From the NCBI GenBank assembly GCA_031291955.1, contig JARLIA010000010.1:1-45333 (forward strand): a DNA stretch of 45,333 nt, in the 5' to 3' direction. The notes below the pieces were generated by a model. It saw only the letters and a program-made list of their open reading frames with translations, made no database searches and was not told where the DNA came from. Origin of the DNA: Minisyncoccota bacterium. Its GTDB lineage: Bacteria > Patescibacteriota > Minisyncoccia > Moranbacterales > UBA2206. This document shows, in pieces, positions 1 through 8,763 of this stretch (the stretch's first letter is position 1; every line of letters begins with the position of its first letter). Made by a program: the position numbers and the translations under genes.

Positions 1-720
1 GATGCGATCATTGGCGTAGTCATGGCTCTTGTTTCTTGGTTGCTCCTTTACACCATTAATCCTGACCTGGTCAAATTCACGCCGCTGACTAAACTGCCAA
101 TACCGGCCGCTTCAACCAGTGCCACGGGGGGAGCGACATCCGCAGCCAACAGCGCGGCCGCCCAACAGCAGTTGGCTCAATGCCAAAGTTATTGCAACAA
201 CGCCGGAGCCGACTCGAGCTCGGCTGGTACGACCTGGACACAAAATTGCCTATCCGGCTGTCAACAAAATGCCCAAAACGCAGCTGCCAGCGGCAGCAAG
301 GCCACTGGCGGTCAATGTAATCAAATCAACGACGCCTGTAACAACAATTCCTCTGGCATCGACCCGTCACTACTAAAAACCGTTATGGCCGGAGGAGAAG
401 GCTGCAACAAAAACGTCTCCTCGGACGGATATGGCTCCTGCGGCTACTCCCAGGCCCTGCCAAACATCAGAACGGCCTGTGGAATAAGTGGCACTCCGTC
501 GGAAACTTGTGCCAAAATCCAAGCTGATCCACAATTGGATGCCAACTGTGCCGCCTGGCTCATCAAACAGCAAGGTAGCTCTTGCGGAACCACCGATGCC
601 GTCCAGGTCGGCTGTTGCTATAATGGTGGACCTTCCAATAGCGATTGCCACAAAAATCCAACATACGGTACCAAAATTAATAACTACGTTTCAAAATATG
701 GCAGCAGCACACAAAATTAA
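1..720 (+). CDS. VirB2-like pilin fused to lysozyme-like (VirB1-like) domain, 5' partial
   Basis: The reading frame is open from base 1, so the gene starts before the window; the ATG at 22 lies inside a hydrophobic helix and is not the true start. The first ~30 residues end a membrane segment (SWLLLYTINPDLVKF), which resembles the second helix of TrbC/VirB2-type pilins in CPR genomes. A Ser/Ala/Gln-rich linker follows with several Cys residues. The C-terminal ~115 residues (from SGIDPSLLKTVMAGGEG, through GYGSCGYSQ, to DPQLDANCAAWLI) have the layout of a lytic-transglycosylase/lysozyme fold, with a candidate catalytic Glu in GGEG. The likely role is the pilus subunit or a wall-opening protein of a type IV secretion/conjugation-type machine. 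The fold assignment rests on motif layout only. The next gene overlaps by 23 bases. Confidence 0.6.
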   Translation, partial: DAIIGVVMALVSWLLLYTINPDLVKFTPLTKLPIPAASTSATGGATSAANSAAAQQQLAQCQSYCNNAGADSSSAGTTWTQNCLSGCQQNAQNAAASGSKATGGQCNQINDACNNNSSGIDPSLLKTVMAGGEGCNKNVSSDGYGSCGYSQALPNIRTACGISGTPSETCAKIQADPQLDANCAAWLIKQQGSSCGTTDAVQVGCCYNGGPSNSDCHKNPTYGTKINNYVSKYGSSTQN

Positions 721-1510
721 AAGAAGGCTCATAAAAATTATTTTGGTCATTTTCCTGCTGGGACTTCCTGGGTATACACACGCCTCGGCTTTTGTTGTTT
801 ATCTTTATTTCAATCCAACTAACCAAACGCTCTCTTTCGACAAACAAGCCAGTATTCCGGTGGCCCTGGATAAAAGCATCAGCCCAGATTATGTTTCTTT
901 TTCTGAAAATAATTCAAAAGGAAGTTATATCCTAAAACTTTACGACACAAACAATCAGGAAATTATAAGCACGGAATTTAGCCAGCAAAACGGAGCCTTC
1001 TCATTGCAAATACCATATTTTAGTTTGGCTAATTCTATAAAAATATTCAGCCAATCTTCCGGAAAGGAAATTTTGAGCGCCGATCTATCAAAATTCAATA
1101 CCTGCAACGGCAATGGGATTTGCGAATTCGAAAGAGGAGAAAATGTAACCACCTGTCTGGGAGATTGCGGGACTAGCCATGTCACCTATAGCAACCAGAC
1201 AAAACAACTGCTATCAGAGCATGACGGAGCCCTAAAAGACCCGGACACCGGCCAAATCCTGCTACAAGACAAAGCCTTTGTTAAAACTAATAATTCCGGC
1301 CAATCGCAAAATGCTTCCGCAATAACCGGAACACAAACAACTCCTTCTGCCAATCAAAGCAACAATCAAACAAGCCCGACTGCCAGCAACTCGAATTCGG
1401 CCGTTCCGGTGATTATTCTTGTCATCGCCGTTATCCTTGTTATTGTCGGCATTATCCTTTACAAAAAATATTTTAAAAAAAATAATGACAACGAACATGA
1501 ATCAAAATAA
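698..1510 (+). CDS. Secreted, C-terminally anchored hypothetical protein
   Basis: About 270 residues. The start is placed at the ATG at 698, just before a signal peptide (basic KIKRR, then IIKIILVIFLLG); upstream in-frame sequence lies inside the preceding gene and reads as a shadow. The exported part contains a beta-rich region and a Cys-rich knot of the type NGNGICEFERGE...CLGDCG, a short disulfide or metal-binding repeat common in secreted CPR and archaeal proteins. A Ser/Thr/Asn/Gln linker leads to a C-terminal membrane helix (VIILVIAVILVIVGIIL) and a Lys-rich tail. It sits between two pilin-like genes with coding overlaps on both sides, so it is translationally coupled and probably belongs to the same envelope machine. 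I do not recognise a named family. Confidence 0.65.
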   Translation: MAAAHKIKRRLIKIILVIFLLGLPGYTHASAFVVYLYFNPTNQTLSFDKQASIPVALDKSISPDYVSFSENNSKGSYILKLYDTNNQEIISTEFSQQNGAFSLQIPYFSLANSIKIFSQSSGKEILSADLSKFNTCNGNGICEFERGENVTTCLGDCGTSHVTYSNQTKQLLSEHDGALKDPDTGQILLQDKAFVKTNNSGQSQNASAITGTQTTPSANQSNNQTSPTASNSNSAVPVIILVIAVILVIVGIILYKKYFKKNNDNEHESK

Positions 1511-2198
1511 AATAAAACTCACAACAAAAACTAATTTCAAAAAAATATACTTAGCCGTTTTTCTGCTAGTGGCGATTTTTATTTTGGGAGCAAAAAAAAC
1601 CGCCCAAGCGCAAGTCACAAACAATATGCCCTCTACCACGCCCGCTTCCACCTCCACAACTGCCACCAGTGGCGGCATCGTGCCATGCGGCAGCGGAAAC
1701 AGCAAGGGCAGCGCTTGCACGCTGTGCAGCCTAATCGTCGGGATTTATAGACTCATTCAATGGGGAAGAAACATTCTCCTCACCCTTACCATAGTGGCCA
1801 TCTTTATCTCCGGCATAATATATATCATTTCTTCCGGCACAGCGCTTATGGAGCAAGCCAAGAAAGCCTTGAGTGCCTCACTTATTGGCTTCACCTTGGT
1901 GCTGACGGCTTGGCTGATTGTAGCCACGGTAATGTGGGTCCTTTCCGCCAGCAGTAACCTGGGAATATCGGGAAAATCCAATATAAACTGGCAGACCGGT
2001 TCAATCAACTTTAGCTGCACCGGAACCGGTTCTAGCTCAAGCGCGCCCGCATCAACCAGCCAAACTCCCTCCTCCGCCACATCAACCGCTCCGACTGCCG
2101 CTACTCCAACAACTACACCCACCCAGACCACCAGTCCAGCTCCTGCCGCTTCACCCTCTCAACCCACCAGCCCCCTTCCAGCGGGTTCAATATTCTAA
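1497..2198 (+). CDS. TrbC/VirB2-family pilin-like protein
   Basis: About 233 residues from the ATG at 1497 (an ATG at 1485 is also possible); the start overlaps the preceding gene. A signal peptide ends near AQAQ. A short Cys-containing segment (CTLCSLIVGIYRL) precedes two membrane helices: one around NILLTLTIVAIFISGIIYII, then SASLIGFTLVLTAWLIVATV. This two-helix layout with a small linker (SSGTALMEQAKKAL) is that of the TrbC/VirB2 pilin family as seen in CPR genomes. A ~70-residue Ser/Thr/Pro/Ala-rich tail is low complexity. The likely role is the main or a minor subunit of a type IV secretion-type pilus. It is the third gene of the operon that enters from the left edge. Confidence 0.7.
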   Translation: MNQNKIKLTTKTNFKKIYLAVFLLVAIFILGAKKTAQAQVTNNMPSTTPASTSTTATSGGIVPCGSGNSKGSACTLCSLIVGIYRLIQWGRNILLTLTIVAIFISGIIYIISSGTALMEQAKKALSASLIGFTLVLTAWLIVATVMWVLSASSNLGISGKSNINWQTGSINFSCTGTGSSSSAPASTSQTPSSATSTAPTAATPTTTPTQTTSPAPAASPSQPTSPLPAGSIF

Positions 2199-2208
2199 AT
2201 TTTATTCT

Positions 2209-3357
2209 ATGTCCATCTTAAAAAAAATCTTTTTCTTTTGTCTTTTTCTTTTTGCCCTCTCTCTTTTGCTTTGGGGTATTTACAACCTTTCCTTTAGCAA
2301 CACCAACACCGCCGGACAAAATTCCTCCGCCAATCCTGCCGCTCCCCAGAATGGAAAAAACGACTCCGCGAAAAATTCCGGCACAATAACCGCCCTTGTT
2401 TCCGAAGCGGTCTTGGCTCCAGCCTTGACGCCAAACGGCCAGAGCGTCAAATATTTTTCCAAGGATGGCAATGGACTGTATGAAATCAATTTAGACGGCA
2501 GCAATAAAAATACGCTTGACAGCCAAACTTTCCCGGGCCTGGCCAATGCCTTTTGGTCGCCCAACCAAACCACGGCAATTCTCCAATTTTCTCAAAACGG
2601 CCAAACGTCTTTTACTTATAAAGATTTTTCCACCCATCAAGAAACGCCGCTCAAAAATAATTTGGATCAAGTAGTCTGGCAGACTTCCGCTAACCGGATT
2701 TTTTATAAATACTATGATCCAAAAAGCCAAGAGCGAACGCTCAATGTTTCTGATCCAGATGGAAGTCATTGGACTAAACTGGCTGATTTGCCTTATCGCT
2801 ATGTTTCTATCGCCCAAATTCCAAAATCAAGCCTGGTGTCATTTTGGAACACCGGAGATGCTTTTTCCCAAACAATTTTCCAATCCGTTTCCATCTTGGG
2901 CGGAACGCCGGCAACAATCCTCGATAATGTTTACGGCGCGGATTATCTGTGGGACGCTGCCGGAGACCACGTCCTAGTCAGCCACACCGATTCACAAGGC
3001 GGCCACAAAATGCAGCTGGCAGTCATGAATTATAATGGAGGAGAATATCGCGACCTTGGAATTAGCACGCTTTCCTCCAAGTGCGTCTGGTCATCTGATG
3101 GAAAAACCGTCTATTACGCCTTGCCGGGCAATATTCCAGCCAGTGCCATTATGCCCAATGACTGGAACAGCAATCAATTCAACACGACAGACACTTTTTG
3201 GAAAGTCGATATTCAAACCGGCAAAACCACCCAGTTAGTCGACCCCAAAAAAATCCAGCAGAACTATGACGCTACAAATCTTTTTCTCAACCAAGATGAA
3301 AGCACGCTTTTCTTCATGAACCGCGTTGACGGCAAGCTGTATAAAATAGGTTTGTAA
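2209..3357 (+). CDS. Secreted PD40/WD40-like beta-propeller protein
   Basis: 382 residues. The N-terminal Lys-Lys and the hydrophobic stretch IFFFCLFLFALSLLLWGIY form a signal anchor, followed by a low-complexity Asn/Ser/Ala linker. The rest is a series of TolB/PD40-type blades: NGLYEINLDGSNKNTL with FWSPNQTTAI, LNVSDPDGSHWTKLADL, MNYNGGEYRDLG with CVWSSDGKTVYYA, and STLFFMNRVDGKLYKIGL. Such proteins bind partners at the cell surface; no catalytic residues are recognisable. The start is 10 bases after the pilin stop, so it is probably in the same operon. The convergent terminator hairpin downstream lies inside the end of the next gene. Confidence 0.65.
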   Translation: MSILKKIFFFCLFLFALSLLLWGIYNLSFSNTNTAGQNSSANPAAPQNGKNDSAKNSGTITALVSEAVLAPALTPNGQSVKYFSKDGNGLYEINLDGSNKNTLDSQTFPGLANAFWSPNQTTAILQFSQNGQTSFTYKDFSTHQETPLKNNLDQVVWQTSANRIFYKYYDPKSQERTLNVSDPDGSHWTKLADLPYRYVSIAQIPKSSLVSFWNTGDAFSQTIFQSVSILGGTPATILDNVYGADYLWDAAGDHVLVSHTDSQGGHKMQLAVMNYNGGEYRDLGISTLSSKCVWSSDGKTVYYALPGNIPASAIMPNDWNSNQFNTTDTFWKVDIQTGKTTQLVDPKKIQQNYDATNLFLNQDESTLFFMNRVDGKLYKIGL

Positions 3358-3361
3358 AAAA

Positions 3362-4549
3362 TTATCCCAGGACCAGAAAATTCAGCCAAAAAACGACCGC
3401 CAGGTCGTTTTTTAAAATGGTCGTATCAACAAGACCATGAAGAAGAAAATAAAGCACAATGCCAAAAGACAAAATGAATATTGAAGCATCTCCGGATGTG
3501 TTTTTTATTTTTTGAAAAATATTTTTGAAATAAAAATAAAGCACCAAAAAAAAACCAAGCAGTCCCAAGATTCCGCCCGACAGCCAAAACGCCAGATAAA
3601 CATTTTGCGGATGCGGAACCGCCCATTCGAGATACGGCGGAAAATATTTTTGGCTTTCCAGATAAAAAGGCTGGAAATTGCTCGGACCAATGCCAATTAA
3701 CCAATGATCCTCCAATATTTTCCCGGCTGCGCGCCAGATCATCTCCCGGGAGGCAATTGATGAACGTGAGCCGAGCGTGATCAACTCAATGAATTTGGGG
3801 TTATTAAACTGTGATAGAACCAGCATAATCACGATAGCCACAGTTAGGCTGATCTTTTTTAGAGAAATATTTTTTTGAATCAAAAATATCGCCAGCAGAG
3901 AGCTGGTCACCGACAGCCAGGCCGCATAGGAGTAGGTTTTATAAAAAGCAGCTAAAATAATTAGCAAAGTTATCCCTTCAAAAAACATCTTCCAGCTTGC
4001 CTTGGAGCTTTGAGTTTTGAGACAAAGACCGATTATAATTCCTGGCGCCAGATACATCGCCAGATAATTTGGTGAATTAAAAAAAGCCTCCAATCGGCCG
4101 TCATAAGTCATTCGGTCGGCCAAAAGATATCCCAGAGAAACAAGGGCGACGCCGAAAGAAGAAAGGTATATAGCTCGAAAAATATTGACCAATTTATCTT
4201 TGGAAATATACTTATAAATCACAAAAACCAGAAGCCAGGGGAAAACAAACCAGCTCTTAATTATCCCGAGACCCGCCATTGGATTAATATTTGCCAGCAT
4301 GGAAATCAAGAGCCCGATAAAAATCAGCCCGGCAGAAAGAATAATTTTTTTAGGATATGCCTCCGTAGAGACGAGGCATTGCCTCGTCTCTACGCGGCAA
4401 CATTTCACCAGCCACCAAATAAAAACCAGGGGAATTAAAAACTCCAAAAGATTGGTTGGAAAGCCAAAGATTTGGAATTTTAAAAGATAGACGGGGAGCG
4501 CCGCCACTGTAAAATAAATAAAATTTTCCAGGCTAAACAACTTCTTCAT
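3362..4549 (-). CDS. O-antigen ligase/polymerase-like (Wzy_C) membrane protein
   Basis: About 395 residues from the ATG at 4549 (MKKLFSLENF), chosen because the longer frame runs further into the upstream gene. It has roughly ten hydrophobic helices and the typical Wzy_C/WaaL signature: a large periplasmic loop with TLGSRSSIASREMIWRAA, then LIGIGPSNF and WAVPHPQNVYLAFWLSGGI, whose conserved Arg and His match the family's catalytic loop. The expected role is joining or polymerising surface glycans on the outer face of the membrane. Its start overlaps the paralogous gene upstream by 17 bases. Near the N-terminus the protein contains CCRVETRQCLVSTEAYP, which is encoded by a palindromic REP element (4364-4394) inserted without breaking the frame. 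Confidence 0.75.
   Translation of the reverse strand: MKKLFSLENFIYFTVAALPVYLLKFQIFGFPTNLLEFLIPLVFIWWLVKCCRVETRQCLVSTEAYPKKIILSAGLIFIGLLISMLANINPMAGLGIIKSWFVFPWLLVFVIYKYISKDKLVNIFRAIYLSSFGVALVSLGYLLADRMTYDGRLEAFFNSPNYLAMYLAPGIIIGLCLKTQSSKASWKMFFEGITLLIILAAFYKTYSYAAWLSVTSSLLAIFLIQKNISLKKISLTVAIVIMLVLSQFNNPKFIELITLGSRSSIASREMIWRAAGKILEDHWLIGIGPSNFQPFYLESQKYFPPYLEWAVPHPQNVYLAFWLSGGILGLLGFFLVLYFYFKNIFQKIKNTSGDASIFILSFGIVLYFLLHGLVDTTILKNDLAVVFWLNFLVLG
3390..3413 (+). terminator. Intrinsic terminator of the pilin operon
   Basis: ACGACC (3393-3398), loop GCCA, GGTCGT (3403-3408), then a run of T. It lies inside the 3' end of the convergent O-antigen-ligase-like gene. The A-run on its other side means it could work in both directions. 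Confidence 0.6.
4364..4394. repeat. REP-type palindrome inside coding sequence
   Basis: CGTAGAGACGAGGCA (4364-4378) is the exact reverse complement of bases 4380-4394. The CGTAGRGRCG...CTACG edges match the style of the REP elements around the RAYT gene at 27.1-27.7 kb. It lies in frame in the O-antigen-ligase-like gene. Confidence 0.75.
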
Positions 4550-5789
4550 CTTTTTCGGGCAAATTATTGAGAGCAAGGATAATCAAAACAAGTGCCAGAT
4601 CCGGCGGCCAATAGAGCGCCGTGTCTGCCAGTGAATGAACGGCGAAAACCATGACCGCAGCAGTAAGGCCCAAATAGGCCAAATCCTTTCGGGTCTTTTT
4701 CCAAAGACCCAAGAAGGCCGTCAGCAAAATTCCCGCCCAAATCAAAGCGTTTGGCACGCCTGTTTCAACCGCCACATCCAAATAAGTGTTATGCGCGTAA
4801 ATAGAATTGCGATAATTCACATTCGGATCGACCGCCAAAGAAAAATTGCCGATTCCGACGCCTAAAAATGGTTTGGTTAAGATAATCCGTTCGGCCGTTT
4901 CCCACATCGACAGGCGGCCGGCATTTGAACCTTCATCCGGATTAAAACTGGAGTCGAACCGGCTGGCCACCGGCCCTGGAAGAAGAAGAGCCAAAGTCAG
5001 AATCGCCGCGAAAGCGCCGCTGACAAGCGTCGCTTTTTTGTCCGCCCGCTGAAAGCAAATATAGCCAAAAAACAAAACTCCCGCAATGAGCCCGATGTAT
5101 CCTCCGCGAGAAAAAGTGAGTAAATCAGCCGCAAAAACAAGCCCGGCCGCCCCCAGCCATTTTTTATCCTTAAAAAGTCCCAGCCCCAAAGCAATTGGAA
5201 AAATCATTCCCAAAAAAAAGGCAAACATGTGCGGATCGGGAAAAAACGAAACCGCTCGAAGATAGGTCTTGCCGCCGATATTAACAAACCAGGAAGGATT
5301 GGACAACACTTCCATCCCGAAATTACGCCCCAAAAAAAACATCGCTACCCGAGCGGAAATTTTTTGAACAACCGCCAGGCCAAACAGAAACTGGGAAAAA
5401 AATTGAACAAGACCAATTGCGGCCGCCAGCGCACCACCTAAAACTAAAAAGGCTAGCGTTTTGAAAAGTTGGGCGCGATTTTTGACCAAACCTGAAACAA
5501 CAAAATATAAAGGAAAAATAGAAAACAAGTAGAGCAACTTTCTAGCCGCCCAAGCCATGTTGATCGTCGCAAAAATTGACAACAGATTCAGAAACAAGAA
5601 CATGACTACCAGCCAGGTTTCAAGATTATTTTTAAAAGCAACCTCTTTTTTGCGCCAAACGGCAAACAACCAAAAAAGAAACACCCCTAAAATTAAAACA
5701 CGGAGAGACGCCAAATCCACGCCACTGGTCGGATTAAGCGCGATCCCGAAAGGCAAATATAAACAGAGAAATAAAAATAAATTAAACAT
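4533..5789 (-). CDS. O-antigen ligase/polymerase-like (Wzy_C) membrane protein
   Basis: 418 residues, polytopic, starting with the ATG at 5789 (MFNLFLFLCLYLPFGIAL). The signature loop contains FNPDEGSNAGRLSMWETAE, then LGVGIGNFSLAVDP and YAHNTYLDVAVETG, which carries the conserved Arg and the His-Asn-Xaa-Xaa-Leu typical of Wzy_C proteins. The predicted activity is transfer or polymerisation of lipid-carried oligosaccharides. It is followed directly by a second protein of the same family, so this cluster has tandem ligase/polymerase genes. It lies 10 bases downstream of the glycosyltransferase gene, in one operon with it and the flippase. Confidence 0.8.
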   Translation of the reverse strand: MFNLFLFLCLYLPFGIALNPTSGVDLASLRVLILGVFLFWLFAVWRKKEVAFKNNLETWLVVMFLFLNLLSIFATINMAWAARKLLYLFSIFPLYFVVSGLVKNRAQLFKTLAFLVLGGALAAAIGLVQFFSQFLFGLAVVQKISARVAMFFLGRNFGMEVLSNPSWFVNIGGKTYLRAVSFFPDPHMFAFFLGMIFPIALGLGLFKDKKWLGAAGLVFAADLLTFSRGGYIGLIAGVLFFGYICFQRADKKATLVSGAFAAILTLALLLPGPVASRFDSSFNPDEGSNAGRLSMWETAERIILTKPFLGVGIGNFSLAVDPNVNYRNSIYAHNTYLDVAVETGVPNALIWAGILLTAFLGLWKKTRKDLAYLGLTAAVMVFAVHSLADTALYWPPDLALVLIILALNNLPEKDEEVV

Positions 5790-5799
5790 CCTGATAATT

Positions 5800-6672
5800 T
5801 CAATTGCGGCCCGTTTTTTTGAAGTCCAGATAAGCTTTTCCCACAGCCAAAGCCAGCTCTCCCTTTTCTTTTTTTACGTCAATAATATTTTTTATCCTTC
5901 TCCCGGCCACATAGAGATAAATATAGGGCCACTGCCACCACCGGCTATTCTTTTGAAAAAAAATCAATCCGGAAAGAACCAACCAATAAGTTTTGTTTTT
6001 TTTGTTTTGCTCGCTTTTTTCTAAGTGAAAAATGCGACTTTCGGAAACTACCGCCAATTTGTAGCCGGCTCTTTTGGTCCGGAGACTGAAATCCGTGTCT
6101 TCGTAGTAAAGAAAATAGTCCTCATCCAGTAACCCGACTTTTTTAAACACCTCTGTCTTGATCAACATAGCGCAACCCGAGATAAAATCACTGGAAAAAC
6201 TGTCTTTTTCGAGTTTTTCCCGGCACTGAACAGCTCTCATTCGCCACCAATCTATTTTTCCGCCGGAAAACCACACCGTCTCGTTGTTCGCTCCAAAAAT
6301 AAGCGGGCTGGCCAACCCTATTTTCGGATCTTTTTCGACCGCCTCCACCAAACGTGACAAGAAATTTTTTTCTACCAAAGTATCGTTATTAAGCAGCAAT
6401 ACGTATCGCGCCCCTCGCTCCAGGGCATATTTTATCCCAACATTATTGCCAGCGGAAAAACCCACATTCTGATCATTCCGGATGAACGCGGCCCGCGGAA
6501 AAAGACCCTTGGCTCTTTCAAAAGATCCATCGTCAGAATTGTTGTCCACCACCACCGCTTCAAAGCTTGGGTAGTTCAGACTCAAAAGACTGGCCAAGCA
6601 CCGCTCCAAGTCTTGTCCGCCATTGTAATTCAAAACAACAATAAAAACCTTGGGATATTGTTCGTCGTTCAT
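5800..6672 (-). CDS. Family 2 glycosyltransferase
   Basis: 290 residues. The N-terminal GT-A fold starts at VFIVVLNYNGG, followed by VVVDNNSDDGS (nucleotide-sugar binding) and LLLNNDTLVE, the DXD-equivalent metal site. DEDYFLYYEDTDFSLR supplies the acidic acceptor-side motif typical of rhamnosyltransferase-like GT2 enzymes. A C-terminal stretch is moderately hydrophobic (YWLVLSGLIFF) and basic, suggesting membrane association. It would transfer a sugar from a nucleotide donor onto a growing surface glycan, which the flippase upstream and the ligases downstream then export and attach. Confidence 0.85.
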   Translation of the reverse strand: MNDEQYPKVFIVVLNYNGGQDLERCLASLLSLNYPSFEAVVVDNNSDDGSFERAKGLFPRAAFIRNDQNVGFSAGNNVGIKYALERGARYVLLLNNDTLVEKNFLSRLVEAVEKDPKIGLASPLIFGANNETVWFSGGKIDWWRMRAVQCREKLEKDSFSSDFISGCAMLIKTEVFKKVGLLDEDYFLYYEDTDFSLRTKRAGYKLAVVSESRIFHLEKSEQNKKNKTYWLVLSGLIFFQKNSRWWQWPYIYLYVAGRRIKNIIDVKKEKGELALAVGKAYLDFKKTGRN

Positions 6673-6689
6673 TGTTTGTTAGTTACTGG

Positions 6690-8141
6690 TTATCTTGGAA
6701 CGTATTCCTCAATTTCATACTCGCCGCCCCGCCGGCTAATAATACTAGTGATTTCACTGGTCTTAACCGCTCGAAACACCCAAAGAGCCAAAAGATACAC
6801 CGAGACACTGGCCAGCCCAGCCGAAAAGATTCCCCCACTGTGAAAGAAATAGAGAAATAGCCCCATGACTAGACCAGCGCTGAGAATTCCCCGGATCTGC
6901 TCAAGTTTAGGAAAATAATCAAGCTTCCTGGCCACCAAATAAAAAGTCGCCACCAACACGAAAAGTTCCGTCAGAAAAGACATATAAGCGGCTGCCATGT
7001 ATGAATAGCGGGGAATAAGAATCAAATTGGCACCGATGTTTAACACCGCGGCGACAGCTAAAACAGTCATCAATTTTTTCTGAAGGTTTCCGGAAATAAG
7101 AATGGCATTGGAAAGATTGCTGAAAAAAATGCAGGCCAGGGCAAAAATCAAAATGCGCAACACAACAGCAGACTGGGAAAACCCCGCTCCACCGATCAAT
7201 TGAACAATACCTTGAGAAAGGAAGAGTGTTCCAACCACCAAGGGAATGGCGACTACGAGCAGAACCTTAAAGGTTTTATTGGAAACATTTTCAAATTGAG
7301 CCCGATCGCTAAAGATGTTGGCAGCCATAATAGGAAAAACCAGCCCGACCAGCATGGACGGAAAAAAGGTGATATTTTCCATAACTTTGTAAGCCCCGTT
7401 ATAAACACCCACGTCCGCGCTGCTTTTCATGACAGAAAGAAGGATCGTGTCCGCCTTGAAATAAAGAAAAGTGATGATTGCGGAAAGACCCATCGGATAT
7501 GATTCCTTGAGAAAGTTTTTCCAGTAAATGAAGTCGAATTGGGGACGAATCCGGATATACTTCCTCGACCAAGCAATGACCAAGACAAAGGTGAATATCA
7601 TGTAAAAAAGGACAGAGGCAATGATCCAAGTGAAATCCAGTTTTAATTTAACCGCCGCAATTGTCAACGCAACTTGCAAGATTCTCCCCAAAAGCTCAGC
7701 AATGGCCACCCGATCCATAGCCAGATTCTTCTGAAAAACCCCATTCAACACTTGATAGCCGGTGGAAAAAAGATAGGCGCCCGCCACAATAATAATGGCG
7801 TTTTTCACTTCCTGCGGATAGGGGAAGAACAAAACTAGAATAGGCGCAATAACAATAATAGCCAAGGAAGAAACGATATTCAAAGTGAAAATGTTGCCCA
7901 TTATCTTCTCTTCATCCGCTCCGGGCCGGGAAATTTCCCGGGTGGAAATGGAATAGAGACCCAAATCCAGAAGAGCGGCAAAAAAAGAAAAAAACGCCAA
8001 CACTGTAGCGTATTCTCCAAAACCGCTCACTCCCAAATAGCGAGTAATAAACATGAGCGAAACTAGGGCCAGCACTGTCGAAGCAATCTTGGAAACGCTG
8101 CTGACTAGCACATTGTAAGCGATTTTACGCGCAACCCTCAT
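6690..8141 (-). CDS. Polysaccharide flippase (Wzx-like, MOP superfamily)
   Basis: 483 residues with about twelve to fourteen hydrophobic helices. The N-terminus (KIAYNVLVSSVSKIASTVLA, then FITRYLGVSGFGEYA) is the classic start of polysaccharide biosynthesis/oligosaccharide flippase proteins, and FLYFKADTILLS is the conserved central helix. It is expected to flip lipid-linked oligosaccharides across the membrane. It is the first gene of the glycan operon; the downstream glycosyltransferase begins 17 bases after its stop. Confidence 0.85.
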   Translation of the reverse strand: MRVARKIAYNVLVSSVSKIASTVLALVSLMFITRYLGVSGFGEYATVLAFFSFFAALLDLGLYSISTREISRPGADEEKIMGNIFTLNIVSSLAIIVIAPILVLFFPYPQEVKNAIIIVAGAYLFSTGYQVLNGVFQKNLAMDRVAIAELLGRILQVALTIAAVKLKLDFTWIIASVLFYMIFTFVLVIAWSRKYIRIRPQFDFIYWKNFLKESYPMGLSAIITFLYFKADTILLSVMKSSADVGVYNGAYKVMENITFFPSMLVGLVFPIMAANIFSDRAQFENVSNKTFKVLLVVAIPLVVGTLFLSQGIVQLIGGAGFSQSAVVLRILIFALACIFFSNLSNAILISGNLQKKLMTVLAVAAVLNIGANLILIPRYSYMAAAYMSFLTELFVLVATFYLVARKLDYFPKLEQIRGILSAGLVMGLFLYFFHSGGIFSAGLASVSVYLLALWVFRAVKTSEITSIISRRGGEYEIEEYVPR

Positions 8142-8259
8142 AAATAAAATTTCTAATTTTCAATTTATAATTTCTAAACAATTCCTAAATTTTCAATGGC
8201 TAAATTTAAAAATTGAATCATCAAAAATTGCTTGAAAATTGAAAACTGCGAATTGAAAA
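8142..8259. repeat. AT-rich intergenic inverted repeat
   Basis: The spacer between jag and the flippase is built of variants of 'aattttcaattt' on the left and 'gaattgaaaatt' on the right, able to fold into one long imperfect hairpin. It resembles the 'aattcgaa' spacer repeat at 30601-30716. No gene or clear promoter was seen in it. Confidence 0.5.
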
Positions 8260-8745
8260 TTATACCAGGTCTGTCGGCTTAATCACCACCCGCCGATCCT
8301 CGCCTTCCCCAATGCTTTCCGTCCTGACTTGGTCATTTTTGGAAAGTTCCAAATGGATCAAGCGACGCTCATAAGGCGACATGGGTCGAAGTACCACCGC
8401 CCGCCGCTCACTCATGGCCTGCTCGGCCATGCTTTTAGCCAAAGCGGCGATCGATTCGTTTTTTTCTTGCCGGTACGAATTAACATCAAGAATAAAATCA
8501 GCCCTGGTGTCAGTCTTTTTTCGAGCAATAACCCGGGCAATATGCTGAAGAGCTTGCAAATTCACACCATACTGGCCGATCAAGTAATTGGATTCGGTCG
8601 TTTTAATATTAACAGCTAGTGTTTTCTGTCCATTCTGATCAAATTCTTCCATTTCAACTTCACAAGCAATTCCTATTTTATTTACTAATTCCTCAATGAC
8701 AGTTTTTACTATTCCCCGAACATCTTGGGTATTTTCATTTTCCAT
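8260..8745 (-). CDS. jag: Jag/KhpB-type KH-R3H RNA-binding protein
   Basis: 161 residues. The first ~85 residues form a KH-like domain, with SNYLIGQYGVNLQALQHIAR in the place of the nucleic-acid-binding GxxG-type loop. An R3H domain follows (YRQEKNESIAALA through SPYERRLIHLELS), with the conserved Arg and His of the ER-R-IH pattern. The N-terminal Jag_N domain found in longer homologues is missing. KhpB proteins bind RNA and influence cell division and elongation in Firmicutes. The position after yidC is conserved across bacteria and supports the identification. Confidence 0.88.
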   Translation of the reverse strand: MENENTQDVRGIVKTVIEELVNKIGIACEVEMEEFDQNGQKTLAVNIKTTESNYLIGQYGVNLQALQHIARVIARKKTDTRADFILDVNSYRQEKNESIAALAKSMAEQAMSERRAVVLRPMSPYERRLIHLELSKNDQVRTESIGEGEDRRVVIKPTDLV

Positions 8746-8763
8746 ATAGTTAAAGTTATTGTA

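Noticed and set aside
488-697. N-terminal extension of the gene starting at 698
   Set aside because: It lies within the preceding gene, and the signal peptide begins only at 698.
5557-6024. Plus-strand ORF of 155 codons
   Set aside because: Opposite to the polysaccharide genes, low-complexity composition, no start context.
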